NCBI RefSeq assembly: GCF_947500325.1
Contig: NZ_CANMRQ010000001.1
Coordinates: forward strand, 374,001 to 438,000
Source of the DNA: an uncultured Lacinutrix sp.
GTDB lineage: Bacteria; Bacteroidota; Bacteroidia; Flavobacteriales; Flavobacteriaceae
Direction: 5' to 3'
DNA: 64,000 nucleotides
In this document: in pieces, positions 45,961 through 55,071 of the stretch
How positions within the stretch are numbered: position 1 is the stretch's first letter
Layout of the letters: every line of letters begins with the position of its first letter
Notes under the pieces: model-generated
Seen by the model: only the letters and a program-made list of their open reading frames with translations
What the model was told of the DNA's origin: nothing
Database searches by the model: none
Program-made: the position numbers and the translations under genes

Positions 45961-46833
45961 TTGAATATTAAGCCCACATATGAAAAGATAAGCACAAGTT
46001 TTGGAAACTCTATATTGGTTAAGCAGCATACTAAAAAGAGGAAGAATAATTTGGCTTTTTGGCATTTTCACCCCGAAGTAGAACTCGTTTATGTTAATAA
46101 AGGAAAAGGTAAACGCCATATAGGTAATCATTTATCTTATTTTAACAATAGTCAGCTTATCTTGTTAGGTTCCAACTTACCGCACAATGGATTTACCGAT
46201 AGGTTAACCGCAAAAGGAAAAGAAACTATTGTACAATTTAAACCAGACCTTTTTGGAGAGCCTTTTTTGAACTTGCCGGAAATGTCAGATATAAAGATTC
46301 TATTAGATAAAGCAAAACAAGGTATTCTATATAAACCAGAAACAAAACTTAAAGTTGGACCTAAAATTGAAAAACTTTTGAAAGCAAAAGGTTTAAAAAG
46401 GGTTGTTAAGCTTATAGAGATTTTAAATATTTTGGCGCTAGCTGAGGATTACACTATTCTAAATGCTGATGGTTTTACTTTTGAAGCCAAATCTCAGGAC
46501 AATAATAAAATAGATATTATTTACAAATACGTTAATAAGCATTTTAATGAGCATATTCCCTTAGAAGATATCGCTACCAGGGTGAGTATGACTGTACCGT
46601 CTTTTTGTCGCTATTTTAAAAAATCTACAGGAAAAACATTTACGCAGTTGGTTAATGAATATAGAATTGTACATGCCACAAAATTGTTATCTGAAACACA
46701 GGCTAGTATTACAGATATATGTTTTGATTGTGGTTTCAATAACTTTTCGCACTTTAATAAACAGTTTAAAATAGTTACTGGTAAAAGTGCTTCTAATTAT
46801 AGAAAAGAGATCAAGCTAATATTAAAATCGTAA
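45961..46833 (+). CDS. AraC-family regulator with cupin sensor domain, TTG start
   Basis: 290 residues. A cupin-like N-terminal domain (about 25-110: FWHFHPEVELVYVNKGKG, LILLGSNLPHNGF) binds an effector. Two helix-turn-helix units fill about 190-290: IPLEDIATRVSMTVPSFCRYFKKSTG and ITDICFDCGFNNFSHFNKQFK. Translation appears to begin at TTG 45961: no ATG or GTG precedes it in frame before the stop at 45943, and the next Met is too far in. It is divergent from the beta-sandwich gene. Confidence 0.9.
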   Translation: MNIKPTYEKISTSFGNSILVKQHTKKRKNNLAFWHFHPEVELVYVNKGKGKRHIGNHLSYFNNSQLILLGSNLPHNGFTDRLTAKGKETIVQFKPDLFGEPFLNLPEMSDIKILLDKAKQGILYKPETKLKVGPKIEKLLKAKGLKRVVKLIEILNILALAEDYTILNADGFTFEAKSQDNNKIDIIYKYVNKHFNEHIPLEDIATRVSMTVPSFCRYFKKSTGKTFTQLVNEYRIVHATKLLSETQASITDICFDCGFNNFSHFNKQFKIVTGKSASNYRKEIKLILKS

Positions 46834-47490
46834 CTAAATATTGCCATTCCATTCAGCATAAAACTGATCTAAAAAAGAACTCATATAATTATGACGAGCT
46901 TCTGCAATTTTACGACCGGTTTTTGTATTCATTTTATCTTTTAGAAGTAAAAGTTTTTCATAAAAATGATTGATTGTTGGAGCTGTAGAGCTTTTATATT
47001 CTTCCTTTGTCATATTAAGGTTAGGCTCAATATCTGGATTATATAGAGCTCTATTTTTAAAACCACCATAATTAAAAGTGCGAGCAATACCAATAGCACC
47101 TAATGCATCTAGCCTATCTGCGTCTTGGATAACATCTAATTCAATAGATTTAAATACATTATCGTTATTAATATTAGAACTAAAAGAGATGTTTTCAATA
47201 ATTTTTACAACATGTTCAATAACGGTAGAATCTACATTGTGTTTAAATAAAAACTCTCTTGCTTTTTTTGGGCCAATTGTGTCATCACCATCATAGAATT
47301 TACTATCAGCAACATCATGCAATAAAGCACCTAGAGCTACTACAAGTTTGTTAACATCTTCGCTTTTAGAGATTAGCAAACTGTTTTTATACACTCTTAA
47401 AGTGTGAAACCAATCGTGGCCGCCTTCGGCATTCTCTAACTCTTTTTTTACAAAGGATTTAGTAGCTTCAATAAGTGTTTCGTTAAGCAT
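46834..47490 (-). CDS. HD-domain phosphohydrolase
   Basis: 218 residues. HD metal-binding motifs are GHDWFHTLRV, LLHDVADSKF and IQDADRLDALGAIG. The family hydrolyses phosphate esters of nucleotides; the substrate is not known (YedJ-like layout). It overlaps the plsC-like gene by 8 bases, so they are co-transcribed, and its stop directly abuts that of the AraC gene. Confidence 0.92.
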   Translation of the reverse strand: MLNETLIEATKSFVKKELENAEGGHDWFHTLRVYKNSLLISKSEDVNKLVVALGALLHDVADSKFYDGDDTIGPKKAREFLFKHNVDSTVIEHVVKIIENISFSSNINNDNVFKSIELDVIQDADRLDALGAIGIARTFNYGGFKNRALYNPDIEPNLNMTKEEYKSSTAPTINHFYEKLLLLKDKMNTKTGRKIAEARHNYMSSFLDQFYAEWNGNI

Positions 47491-48220
47491 TTATAATGTC
47501 TTTCTTTATTGTCGATTCAAGTAATTTTAAAAGTGCCTCAGTTTCAAAGTCACTAACTTTTAAGGGTTTGTGAACAGTATATTTTATATGAGCACCAATA
47601 CCATAAGGAAACTTGCCATATTCTAATGTTTTCCATGAATTATTAATACTAACAGGAATAACGTACGCATTTGGAGCTTCTGCAAAAAGTGTTTTTAAGC
47701 CTCTTGTTTGAAATGGTTTTGGTTTTCCATCTCGACTACGAGTGCCTTCAGGAAAAATAATAACACCTCGATTGTGTTTTTCTATATATGCCGCCATAGT
47801 TTTTATCGCTTCTACAGCTTGTACAGGATCTTTTCTGTTTATTAAAACCGAACCTCCATGACGTAAATTATAAGATACACTTGGTATGCCTTTACCAAGT
47901 TCTCGCTTACTAATAAATTTAAGATGAAATTTTCTAAAAAACCATATCATTGGCGGAATGTCGTTCATACTTTGGTGATTGGCTACTAAAATTACGGGTA
48001 CATTTTTAAGTAAGTTTTCACGACCAGAAATGGAAAAACGAGTACCTAAAAGATGTAAAGAACGCGTTAAAAATAGGTTTAGATAATCTACACTTTTTTT
48101 ATGTGCTTGGTAACCAAAAAGATTAAAACAAAGCCACTGTATTGGGTGAAATATCAACAAGAAAAACCCGAAGAACAGGAAATAAATACAGGTTAGCGGA
48201 TAAGCTAAAAGTTTTCTCAT
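47483..48220 (-). CDS. plsC: 1-acyl-sn-glycerol-3-phosphate acyltransferase (PlsC family)
   Basis: 245 residues. An N-terminal hydrophobic anchor (about 8-35) precedes the acyltransferase motifs NHQSMNDI (HX4D), GSVLINRKDP, FPEGTRSRDGKPKPF and the proline segment VIPVSI. It transfers an acyl group to lysophosphatidate at the membrane in phospholipid synthesis. First gene of a pair with the HD hydrolase. Confidence 0.93.
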   Translation of the reverse strand: MRKLLAYPLTCIYFLFFGFFLLIFHPIQWLCFNLFGYQAHKKSVDYLNLFLTRSLHLLGTRFSISGRENLLKNVPVILVANHQSMNDIPPMIWFFRKFHLKFISKRELGKGIPSVSYNLRHGGSVLINRKDPVQAVEAIKTMAAYIEKHNRGVIIFPEGTRSRDGKPKPFQTRGLKTLFAEAPNAYVIPVSINNSWKTLEYGKFPYGIGAHIKYTVHKPLKVSDFETEALLKLLESTIKKDIINA

Positions 48221-48272
48221 TTTGGACTAATTACGAATCCAAAAATAGTAAAAACTTAAACGAATTAATATT

Positions 48273-48674
48273 TTAATAGACAGGAATACAAATATTATTT
48301 TCGCATTCCATAGCTGTTGGAGGCGTAACAAAAGCACAATCTGAAACCGTATTACAGCTTGTATTAAAGCTTTCTTGTTCTGTATTGTACGTTGCGACTA
48401 AATTAGTTAGTTGTAGTGTATCAATTGAGGTAGAGTAGGTTAAGTAAGACCATGGGCCACCACAAGGTTTAGAGCCAAAAGCAATAAAACGACATTCGAA
48501 ATTTTCTGAACATACAGATGCGCTTGCTAAATCTTCAATTTCGGTTTTTAATTCATTTAAATAGCTTGTTGTGTTTTCACAAGGATCAACAGGATTGTCA
48601 TCGTCTTCACATTGAAATGCCATTAATAATAGACAAGTAGATAGAAAAAGTAAAATGTGGAATGTCTTTTTCAT
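48273..48674 (-). CDS. Cysteine-rich small lipoprotein
   Basis: 133 residues counted from ATG 48674, which starts the signal peptide MKKTFHILLFLSTCLLLMAF before the lipid Cys (QCEDDD, again acidic after Cys). An in-frame ATG at 48740 would add 22 residues lying across the upstream terminator, so it is rejected. The mature part has eight or so Cys residues and the conserved-looking FECRFIAFGSKPCGGPWSYL and SDCAF segments seen in other bacterial proteins of unknown role. Disulfides are likely. Confidence 0.82.
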   Translation of the reverse strand: MKKTFHILLFLSTCLLLMAFQCEDDDNPVDPCENTTSYLNELKTEIEDLASASVCSENFECRFIAFGSKPCGGPWSYLTYSTSIDTLQLTNLVATYNTEQESFNTSCNTVSDCAFVTPPTAMECENNICIPVY

Positions 48675-48731
48675 TTTGGTTGATTTATAATTATAAACGT
48701 AAAAAAATGAAAAAGGTTGTGTAGTATAATA

Positions 48732-48758
48732 AAAAACCACGCATTTAGCGTGGTTTTT
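48732..48758 (-). terminator. Intrinsic terminator of the bacilliredoxin gene
   Basis: A perfect 11-bp stem (AAAAACCACGC with GCGTGGTTTTT) and a 5-base loop, followed by a U-rich run on the minus strand, 22 bases after the stop at 48780. Confidence 0.85.
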
Positions 48759-48779
48759 AATATTTATAAGGCTATAATT

Positions 48780-49190
48780 CTAGCAATGCTCATTGTAAGC
48801 ATCCATAAGGTTTTCAGCAATTAATTCTGCTGGACGACCTTCAATATGATGACGTTCTAACATGTGTACTAATTCTCCGTCTTTAAATAATGCCATACTT
48901 GGCGAACTTGGAGGAAATGGTACCATATGACCACGAGCTCTATCTGTAGCTTCTCTATCTACACCAGCAAAGACTGTTACGGTGTTAGATGGTTTTTTGT
49001 CGTTATTTAAACTCATTTTTGCTCCTGGACGAGCATTTGCAGCTGCACAACCGCATACAGAATTTACAACAACTAATGTTGTACCTTCTTTTTTTATTGC
49101 AGCATCTACAGCATCTGCTGTTTGTAATGCTTCAAAACCTGCGCTCGTTAAATCATCGATCATAGGTTTTACTAATTCTGCTGGATACAT
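48780..49190 (-). CDS. BrxA/BrxB-family bacilliredoxin (YphP/YqiW type)
   Basis: 136 residues, thioredoxin fold. The active site is CGCAAANARPG (CGC motif), with FAGVDREATDRARGHMVPFPPSSPSMALF, the family signature. In bacilliredoxins this motif removes bacillithiol from proteins, so the host may use bacillithiol or a similar thiol. Single-gene unit with its own terminator and a -7 element at 49225-49232. Confidence 0.94.
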   Translation of the reverse strand: MYPAELVKPMIDDLTSAGFEALQTADAVDAAIKKEGTTLVVVNSVCGCAAANARPGAKMSLNNDKKPSNTVTVFAGVDREATDRARGHMVPFPPSSPSMALFKDGELVHMLERHHIEGRPAELIAENLMDAYNEHC

Positions 49191-49224
49191 ATTTTCTTTT
49201 TAATTTTTATTAATGTTTACTATG

Positions 49225-49232
49225 CAAAGTTA
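49225..49232 (-). promoter_or_regulatory. -7 element (TAACTTTG) of the bacilliredoxin gene
   Basis: A TAnnTTTG match on the minus strand, 34 bases upstream of the ATG. Confidence 0.45.
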
Positions 49233-49429
49233 ATCAAAAACCATGCAAATGTTGTTATGCTTAAGCTATATAACATTTATAGTGTCATAAGGGCAGACTA
49301 TAATACTTTTTTTAAAGTAAATAAATACAGTCGATAGTTATATTTTACTTCAGTAGAGTCGTAACAAAATGATAAAAATATCAACTAACAAAGTATTATA
49401 TTTACTTTTTTAAAATTGAATAGAACAGA

Positions 49430-50266
49430 ATGAGTGCATTTAAATGGATAGGCGCAACAATAGGTTGGTCGGTTGGCGGACCAATAGGAGCAATAATAGG
49501 ATTAGCATTAGGTAGTTTAGGAGATGCTTTTTCAGATAAAAATAAAGGTCTTTTAGGACAGGGAAAAGATCCTTATCAAAACCGAAGAGCACAGCAAGAA
49601 GGAAGAAGATCAAGACATGAGCAACGTGATCCATATAGTCGTCCACGCCCAAATTATAGAACGCAACAAGAAAGAAGACAACAAACTAAATCTGGTGATT
49701 TTGAAGTAAGTTTACTCATATTAGTAACAGTTGTTATTAAAGCAGATGGTGTACAAGATCAGCGTGAATTAGACTTTGTGCGAGAACAATTTGTTAGTAT
49801 GTATGGTAAAGACAGAGCTAATAAAGCGTTTAAATTATTTAAAAATATTAGTCAGCAAACTATACCGGTGCGTCAAGTGTGTAAACAAATACAAACAATG
49901 ATGGATCATTCATCGCGTTTACAATTAATGCATTTCTTATTTGGTATTGCTAAAGCTGATGGTATGGTAACCGAAGATGAAGAAAGGCAAATATTTACAA
50001 TGGCTGGTTATTTAGGCATAAGCTCTAGAGATTATAATAGTATTAAAGCCATGTTCTATAACAGTAGTGATAATGCCTATAAAATTCTTGAAATAGAAAA
50101 GACTGCTACAGATGATGAGGTGAAAAAAGCGTATCGTAAAATGGCAAAAAAATACCATCCAGATAAAGTTGAACACTTAGGAAAAGAACATAGAAAAGGT
50201 GCAGAAGATAAGTTTAAGCAAGTGCAAAAAGCTTATGAGCAATTACAAAAGGAACGTGGATTTTAA
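49430..50266 (+). CDS. TerB-DnaJ protein (DjlA-like co-chaperone)
   Basis: 278 residues. A glycine-rich hydrophobic N-terminus ([20 protein letters not shown]), a basic Gln/Arg-rich linker (45-85), a TerB-like helical domain (about 88-200: [28 protein letters not shown]) and a C-terminal J-domain (about 212-278) with the HPD motif in [12 protein letters not shown]. It should stimulate DnaK at the membrane. The layout equals that of E. coli DjlA in general form. Confidence 0.92.
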   Translation: MSAFKWIGATIGWSVGGPIGAIIGLALGSLGDAFSDKNKGLLGQGKDPYQNRRAQQEGRRSRHEQRDPYSRPRPNYRTQQERRQQTKSGDFEVSLLILVTVVIKADGVQDQRELDFVREQFVSMYGKDRANKAFKLFKNISQQTIPVRQVCKQIQTMMDHSSRLQLMHFLFGIAKADGMVTEDEERQIFTMAGYLGISSRDYNSIKAMFYNSSDNAYKILEIEKTATDDEVKKAYRKMAKKYHPDKVEHLGKEHRKGAEDKFKQVQKAYEQLQKERGF

Positions 50267-50388
50267 ATTCAAAGTCCTTAAAAATGAAGAGTTCTATTTC
50301 CTGTTTTTTTAATTTTTTCCAAGGTCTTAAAACATGTAAGTATTAATTAATCTTTTTAGTATAAAAGCTAGGTAAACATTAACAATAA

Positions 50389-53091
50389 TTGAGTGAGTTA
50401 AAGAATATAATAAGTTTTTATAGAGATTGTTATCAGTTTGATTTAAAAGGAGTTAGGGTTAAAAACTTTATATCAAATCAATGCGAAAAAAGATTTGTTC
50501 CAAGTAATACTACCTTTTTTAATAATAGTTATTCAAGAATAGCTATTGATAAAGATTGGGCAAAAGAAGTCGAGCAAATTTTATTTTTAAACTCAAAAGA
50601 AAAAACACTTTATGCTGGTTCGGTTTTTATAAAAGGAAAACAAAACACATTAGGTTCTAAAAGAACTGCATATGTACCTCTTTACATTCATGAATTAAGT
50701 TTATTAAAAGAAAACAGTAGTTTTTATATTTCAATAGAAGAGTCCTACTTCAATCCAGATTTTATTGAACTGGCTAATAGTATGGACGAAAATTTAAATA
50801 TTAATTTAGACTTTATTTCTAGTAATGCTCCTGCAAATCCTTTTGGGCCTGAAAATTTAGATTTACTCAAAACGTTTTTTGGTAAATATTTTCACGGATG
50901 GAACACTTATGACCTTAATAATTACCAAAACTTTAGCTTTAATTTTAAACACTACTACAACAGAAGTAATGCTATTGAAAATACGTCATCAAAATTTCTT
51001 TCTTGTTTAATGATAGGAATATTTAAAAAACCCGAAGGCTCAATGGGTATTTTAAATGAATTAACTGCCTTATCTGAAAATATCAAGGTATGTTCTATTT
51101 TAAGTCTATTTTTTAATTTAGAGGATTTTATAATTACAGAAATAGAAAAAAGAGCTATTTATTTACCAACTACTTTAAGTAGCAAGCAAGAATCTGCTTT
51201 TTATGGCGTAGATGCCTATCCTATCTCACAAATTATTGGTCCACCAGGAACAGGAAAATCCTTTACTATAGCTGCCCTTGCAATAGATGCTATATCTAAT
51301 AACAAGTCTGTATTAATTGTCACTAGAAATAGTCAAGCTTCTAAGGTTATAACTAATGTTATAGAGAAAGATTTTATGCTTAAAGGAGTAGTAATAAAAG
51401 CATATAATCAAATTTATAAGAGAAGTCTATCCTCTAAACTTAGAAAGTCAATTTCTGTAAAACCTACAAGAAACAACGATCCAAAACAATTGTTAAAAAG
51501 GATTAATAAGATTGAAAATAGGATAGAAGAAATTGAAAAAGACATAGTAGAGGTTGAAAATGATGAAATAAAGTGGGGAGCATTCTATTCAGAATATCAA
51601 GAAAACTTCTTTTCTAGTTTTAAAGACAAATGGTATCAATATCAAAAAAGAAAAACCAAGCCAATTGACGCTTTAAATTATTCACTTAAAGCATTAAGAA
51701 CCGAAAAAACAAGGCTTGTAAAAAAATACATTACTCAAAAAATTAAGCATGACTTATTTCATATAGTAAAAAGAAAAAAAGTTGAGTTTTTAAAATTAAA
51801 TGCTTCTCTAAAAGAAAAGAATTTAACACTAGTAGATAAAAAGTTAAAACAAGTAGATTTTCAACTTGTACTCGAAGCATTGCCATTATGGGCTACAACA
51901 ACAAAAGAAATCTCAAAATGTTTGCCTTTACAACAAGGGTTGTTTGATCTCGTAATTTTTGATGAATCTTCTCAATGCGATATAGCGTCTAGTATTCCAG
52001 TGCTTTATAGAGCTAAAAAAGCAATTGTTGTTGGCGATCCACATCAATTACAACATGTTTCATTTTTATCAGACAATAAACAAATAGAATTAAAATCTAA
52101 ACATTCTATAGCGACTCAAATACCAGATTATAGAAAAGAGAGCTTAATAGACTGGACAGATAGCAGGTTGTCAAATCCAGATCAAACAACATTTTTAGAT
52201 CAACATTTTAGAAGTAAAACAGATTTGATACAATTTTCAAATCATAACTTTTATGATAATCAATTAAAGTTAATTAGATCAAACCCCATTTCAGATTTAA
52301 CGTCTTCAATTGAAATAGTAAAAACAAATGGTGCTAGAAACAATACAGGAAGTAATGAGATAGAGGCTAAACATATAATAGAAAAAGTAAAAGAAATAAT
52401 TAAAGTTTATTTGAAGGCAGATAAAGAGTTAGTGCCTTCAATTGGAATTATTAGTCCATTTACGCAACAAGTACAATTACTTAAAAAAAGCTTATCAAAA
52501 AGTATAGTATTCGATCAAATTAAAAAACATAAAATATTAGTTGGTACACCATTTCATTTTCAAGGTGAAGAAAGAGATGTAATGCTTATTTCTTTTTGTG
52601 TAGACTCTAATACACATTTTGCAGCTATAAACTATTTGAATAAGAAAGATGTCTTTAATGTTCTTATTACAAGGGCAAGAAATAAGCAAATAGTTTTTAC
52701 TTCTTTAGAATCATCTATTTTACCAGGCAATTCTTTACTTAAACAATATTTGGAGTCAAATACAATTCAAATTAGTACCACAACTAAAGATACTATATAT
52801 GATTTATTTGTAAAGCATGTTTCAGATTTCTTGGTTCAATCGGGATTTGATATAGTTTATCAATCAATAGTTGTTTCTGGTGTTTTAATTGATATGGTTG
52901 TGGTAAATAATAACAAATATTATTGTATAGATTTAATTGGTTATCCTGGTGATTTTGAAGAACAGTTTAGTTTAGAAAATCTTAGAATTCTAAATAGAAT
53001 GAACACGCCTATTTTCTTCTTACCATATAGTAGTTGGTATTTAGAAGAGGAAAAAGAAAAAAAGAATCTTATTCAATTTATTAATAAATAG
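50389..53091 (+). CDS. SF1 (Upf1-like) helicase with C-terminal nuclease-like domain
   Basis: 900 residues, start TTG 50389 (no upstream ATG in frame is evident and the next Met is at about residue 132). Helicase motifs: Walker A GPPGTGKS (284-291), motif II FDESSQCD (about 524-530), motif III GDPHQLQHV (about 549), motif IV-like DQHFRSKTDL (about 604) and motif VI LITRARNKQIV (about 758). A charged coiled coil (about 365-460) is inserted between Ia and II. The tail (about 805-900) has the shape of a restriction-endonuclease-like fold (LIDMVVVNNNKYYCIDLIGY), but the expected ExK catalytic pair reads IDLIG, so it may be inactive. Role in repair or defence is open. Confidence 0.85.
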   Translation: MSELKNIISFYRDCYQFDLKGVRVKNFISNQCEKRFVPSNTTFFNNSYSRIAIDKDWAKEVEQILFLNSKEKTLYAGSVFIKGKQNTLGSKRTAYVPLYIHELSLLKENSSFYISIEESYFNPDFIELANSMDENLNINLDFISSNAPANPFGPENLDLLKTFFGKYFHGWNTYDLNNYQNFSFNFKHYYNRSNAIENTSSKFLSCLMIGIFKKPEGSMGILNELTALSENIKVCSILSLFFNLEDFIITEIEKRAIYLPTTLSSKQESAFYGVDAYPISQIIGPPGTGKSFTIAALAIDAISNNKSVLIVTRNSQASKVITNVIEKDFMLKGVVIKAYNQIYKRSLSSKLRKSISVKPTRNNDPKQLLKRINKIENRIEEIEKDIVEVENDEIKWGAFYSEYQENFFSSFKDKWYQYQKRKTKPIDALNYSLKALRTEKTRLVKKYITQKIKHDLFHIVKRKKVEFLKLNASLKEKNLTLVDKKLKQVDFQLVLEALPLWATTTKEISKCLPLQQGLFDLVIFDESSQCDIASSIPVLYRAKKAIVVGDPHQLQHVSFLSDNKQIELKSKHSIATQIPDYRKESLIDWTDSRLSNPDQTTFLDQHFRSKTDLIQFSNHNFYDNQLKLIRSNPISDLTSSIEIVKTNGARNNTGSNEIEAKHIIEKVKEIIKVYLKADKELVPSIGIISPFTQQVQLLKKSLSKSIVFDQIKKHKILVGTPFHFQGEERDVMLISFCVDSNTHFAAINYLNKKDVFNVLITRARNKQIVFTSLESSILPGNSLLKQYLESNTIQISTTTKDTIYDLFVKHVSDFLVQSGFDIVYQSIVVSGVLIDMVVVNNNKYYCIDLIGYPGDFEEQFSLENLRILNRMNTPIFFLPYSSWYLEEEKEKKNLIQFINK

Positions 53092-53134
53092 GCAGAGCGT
53101 TTTTTAACCTTTAAATAAAATAATTGTTTTTTAA

Positions 53135-53178
53135 GGAGACCTTTCCATAAAATGACTATTAATAAGTAAAATGCTTTT
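53135..53178 (+). repeat. 44-bp direct repeat, copy A (at 3' end of lipoprotein gene)
   Basis: Starts GGAGACCTTTCCATAAAATG and matches 54474-54517 at 41 of 44 positions, in the same orientation, 1339 bases apart. It covers the last codons and stop of the lipoprotein gene on the opposite strand. Confidence 0.85.
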
Positions 53179-54385
53179 TTGGTAAAATAGAGTCTAAAGG
53201 TTTCATTTTCATTCCTAAAAAACCATCAATATCATATATGTATTCAAAATGTGGAATTGAATAACTCCAGATATGTTTTATAGGAGTTTCAAATTTTATA
53301 GAGTCTAATTGATTTTTTGTTAAGTCATTTAGTGTTAAGTTGTATCTTTTTAAAGAGTTTTGCTCTCTAATAGAATTGTATACAGACCTTATTGTTATTT
53401 GAAGTTCTAAAAAATGGTAATAATTAGATTCTAAATCATATAAACTTAATATGTAATTTTTGTTTTTAATAGTTTCTTTTAATAGTTGAGAAAGATCAGA
53501 TTTATTGATTTTTTTTGTGTTAAAGTAGCATTCGTTTTTTATTAGAGAAATAACATTTGGATAATGTGATAATTCACCATAATACATATAGTTGTGAGTT
53601 TGATGTATAAATGGTATTATATTATTCTTATTATTTATAATAGAATTAAGATAATCCCATTCTTCAGTTGGAGAGATTCGTGTTCTGAGAACCTGATTTT
53701 TATAATTAAAGGCTAAAGTATCTTTAATTTGAAAATTAGAATTGTTAACTAGTAAAATATCTTTCTCGTTTATAGATGACATAATTAGAAATATTTTTTC
53801 TAAATCTTTCATTTTTGAATCTTTATCAATAAATAAATAGTGTTTTTGTTTGTTATCATATCTATCGTTTCTTGTATTTGATAGAAAACCTATAAGATCA
53901 GTAAACTTAGAGTACTTATCATTTAATTCGAGAGCGAATTCTCCATTATCATGTCTTTTACCAAATCTTATATATGTTGATGTTAAGAATTTTGGATATT
54001 TAATAATATTCTTAGGTTCAATTTCAGGTAAATTAATTTCAATTTTAGGATCTGTTAACCCTATTTCTTCAAATATTTTTCCGGAATCGTCTTTAAAAAA
54101 CTTCAAGCGATCATTAATAATTAATGTGTCTTTATTAAAAGCTGTCTTTATAGGTTTATTCTCTATAACTATGTTATCATCTTGTAATATAAAAGCATAT
54201 TTATTTAATGGATTAAAATCAAATCGAGTTATTTTAATTGAGTCTTTCGAAAAGATTAATTTCATTGGAGCATCATTATCAAATACAGATGTAGAATCAC
54301 TAAAAACCCAAGTTCCAATATATTTTTCTTTAGGATTACATGAGATACATAAAATACTTATAAATAGAAGAAAAAATCTTTTCAT
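53159..54385 (-). CDS. Unknown lipoprotein bracketed by direct repeats
   Basis: 408 residues. Lipoprotein signal MKRFFLLFISILCISC followed by NPKEKYIGTWVFSDS, a lipocalin-like opening of about 110 residues. The remainder has an ExbD-like feel (GFLSNTRND... KHYLFIDKDSKMKDLEKIFLIM) but no firm family match. The last six codons and the stop lie inside repeat copy A. It is the only minus-strand gene between the helicase and the ECF sigma gene, and the unit 53135-54473 looks inserted between them. Confidence 0.75.
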   Translation of the reverse strand: MKRFFLLFISILCISCNPKEKYIGTWVFSDSTSVFDNDAPMKLIFSKDSIKITRFDFNPLNKYAFILQDDNIVIENKPIKTAFNKDTLIINDRLKFFKDDSGKIFEEIGLTDPKIEINLPEIEPKNIIKYPKFLTSTYIRFGKRHDNGEFALELNDKYSKFTDLIGFLSNTRNDRYDNKQKHYLFIDKDSKMKDLEKIFLIMSSINEKDILLVNNSNFQIKDTLAFNYKNQVLRTRISPTEEWDYLNSIINNKNNIIPFIHQTHNYMYYGELSHYPNVISLIKNECYFNTKKINKSDLSQLLKETIKNKNYILSLYDLESNYYHFLELQITIRSVYNSIREQNSLKRYNLTLNDLTKNQLDSIKFETPIKHIWSYSIPHFEYIYDIDGFLGMKMKPLDSILPKKHFTY

Positions 54386-54473
54386 TTAAGTTTAAATTTG
54401 TTTTACATCCACAATAAAGATACCAATTAGGTTAAAATAATAAGCTTCTTACTTATTTTAGTAAAAAAAATTA

Positions 54474-54517
54474 GGAGACCTTTTCATAAAATGACCATTA
54501 ATAAGTAAAATACTTTT
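54474..54517 (+). repeat. 44-bp direct repeat, copy B (ECF sigma leader; probable promoter)
   Basis: Starts GGAGACCTTTTCATAAAATG and ends on the base before the sigma ATG at 54518. As the leader of an ECF sigma gene, it may contain that sigma factor's own promoter (-35-like GGAGACC). That reading is inference. Confidence 0.8.
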
Positions 54518-55060
54518 ATGAGTGATCAAAAAATATTAGAGCTTTTTAAAAATGGTAAGAGAAGTAAAGCGTTTCGAGAGCTATATAAACTCTACCCAAA
54601 AATAGAGAAACTTATTCTTTCTAAAGGAGGCACAAAAGCCGATGCTAATGATGTATTTCAAGAGGCATTAATTATTCTCAATAGAAATCTTGAAAAGACA
54701 GATTTTAATTTAACGTCTTCATTTTACACCTATTTATATTCTGTCTCTCGATTTGTATGGAAAGACACACAAAAACAATTCTCAAAGCAAGAATTATATA
54801 ATTTAAAACCAGATGAGGTTTCTATATTTCATAGTGTTATAGAAGAAGAGAAATACCAATTTGCCGAAAAAGCGTTTCGCGAATTAGGAGAACGATGTCA
54901 AGAATTATTACAACGGTTTTACCTTAAAAAAATGTCGTTTAAAGACATTGCTGAGGTGATGCAATTTAAAAGTGAAAAAATTGCAAAAAACCAGAAGTAT
55001 AAATGCTTGCAAAAAGCTAAAGATAGCTTTAGAACCCATTTTAAAACCGTTCAATCTTAA
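54518..55060 (+). CDS. ECF-type RNA polymerase sigma factor
   Basis: 180 residues. Region 2: KLILSKGGTKADANDVFQEAL and FYTYLYSVSRFVWKD. Region 4: LGERCQELLQRFYLKKMSFKDIAEVM...KNQKYKCLQKAK. This group, common in Flavobacteriia, differs from the FecI-like factor at 2756. It is followed 11 bases later by its presumed membrane partner. Its leader is repeat copy B. Confidence 0.92.
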   Translation: MSDQKILELFKNGKRSKAFRELYKLYPKIEKLILSKGGTKADANDVFQEALIILNRNLEKTDFNLTSSFYTYLYSVSRFVWKDTQKQFSKQELYNLKPDEVSIFHSVIEEEKYQFAEKAFRELGERCQELLQRFYLKKMSFKDIAEVMQFKSEKIAKNQKYKCLQKAKDSFRTHFKTVQS

Positions 55061-55071
55061 TTCTCGACATC

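Noticed and set aside
53850-54389. 179-codon plus-strand ORF opposite the lipoprotein gene
   Set aside because: The minus strand has a proper lipoprotein signal and continuous coding sense; the plus-strand product shows no domain.
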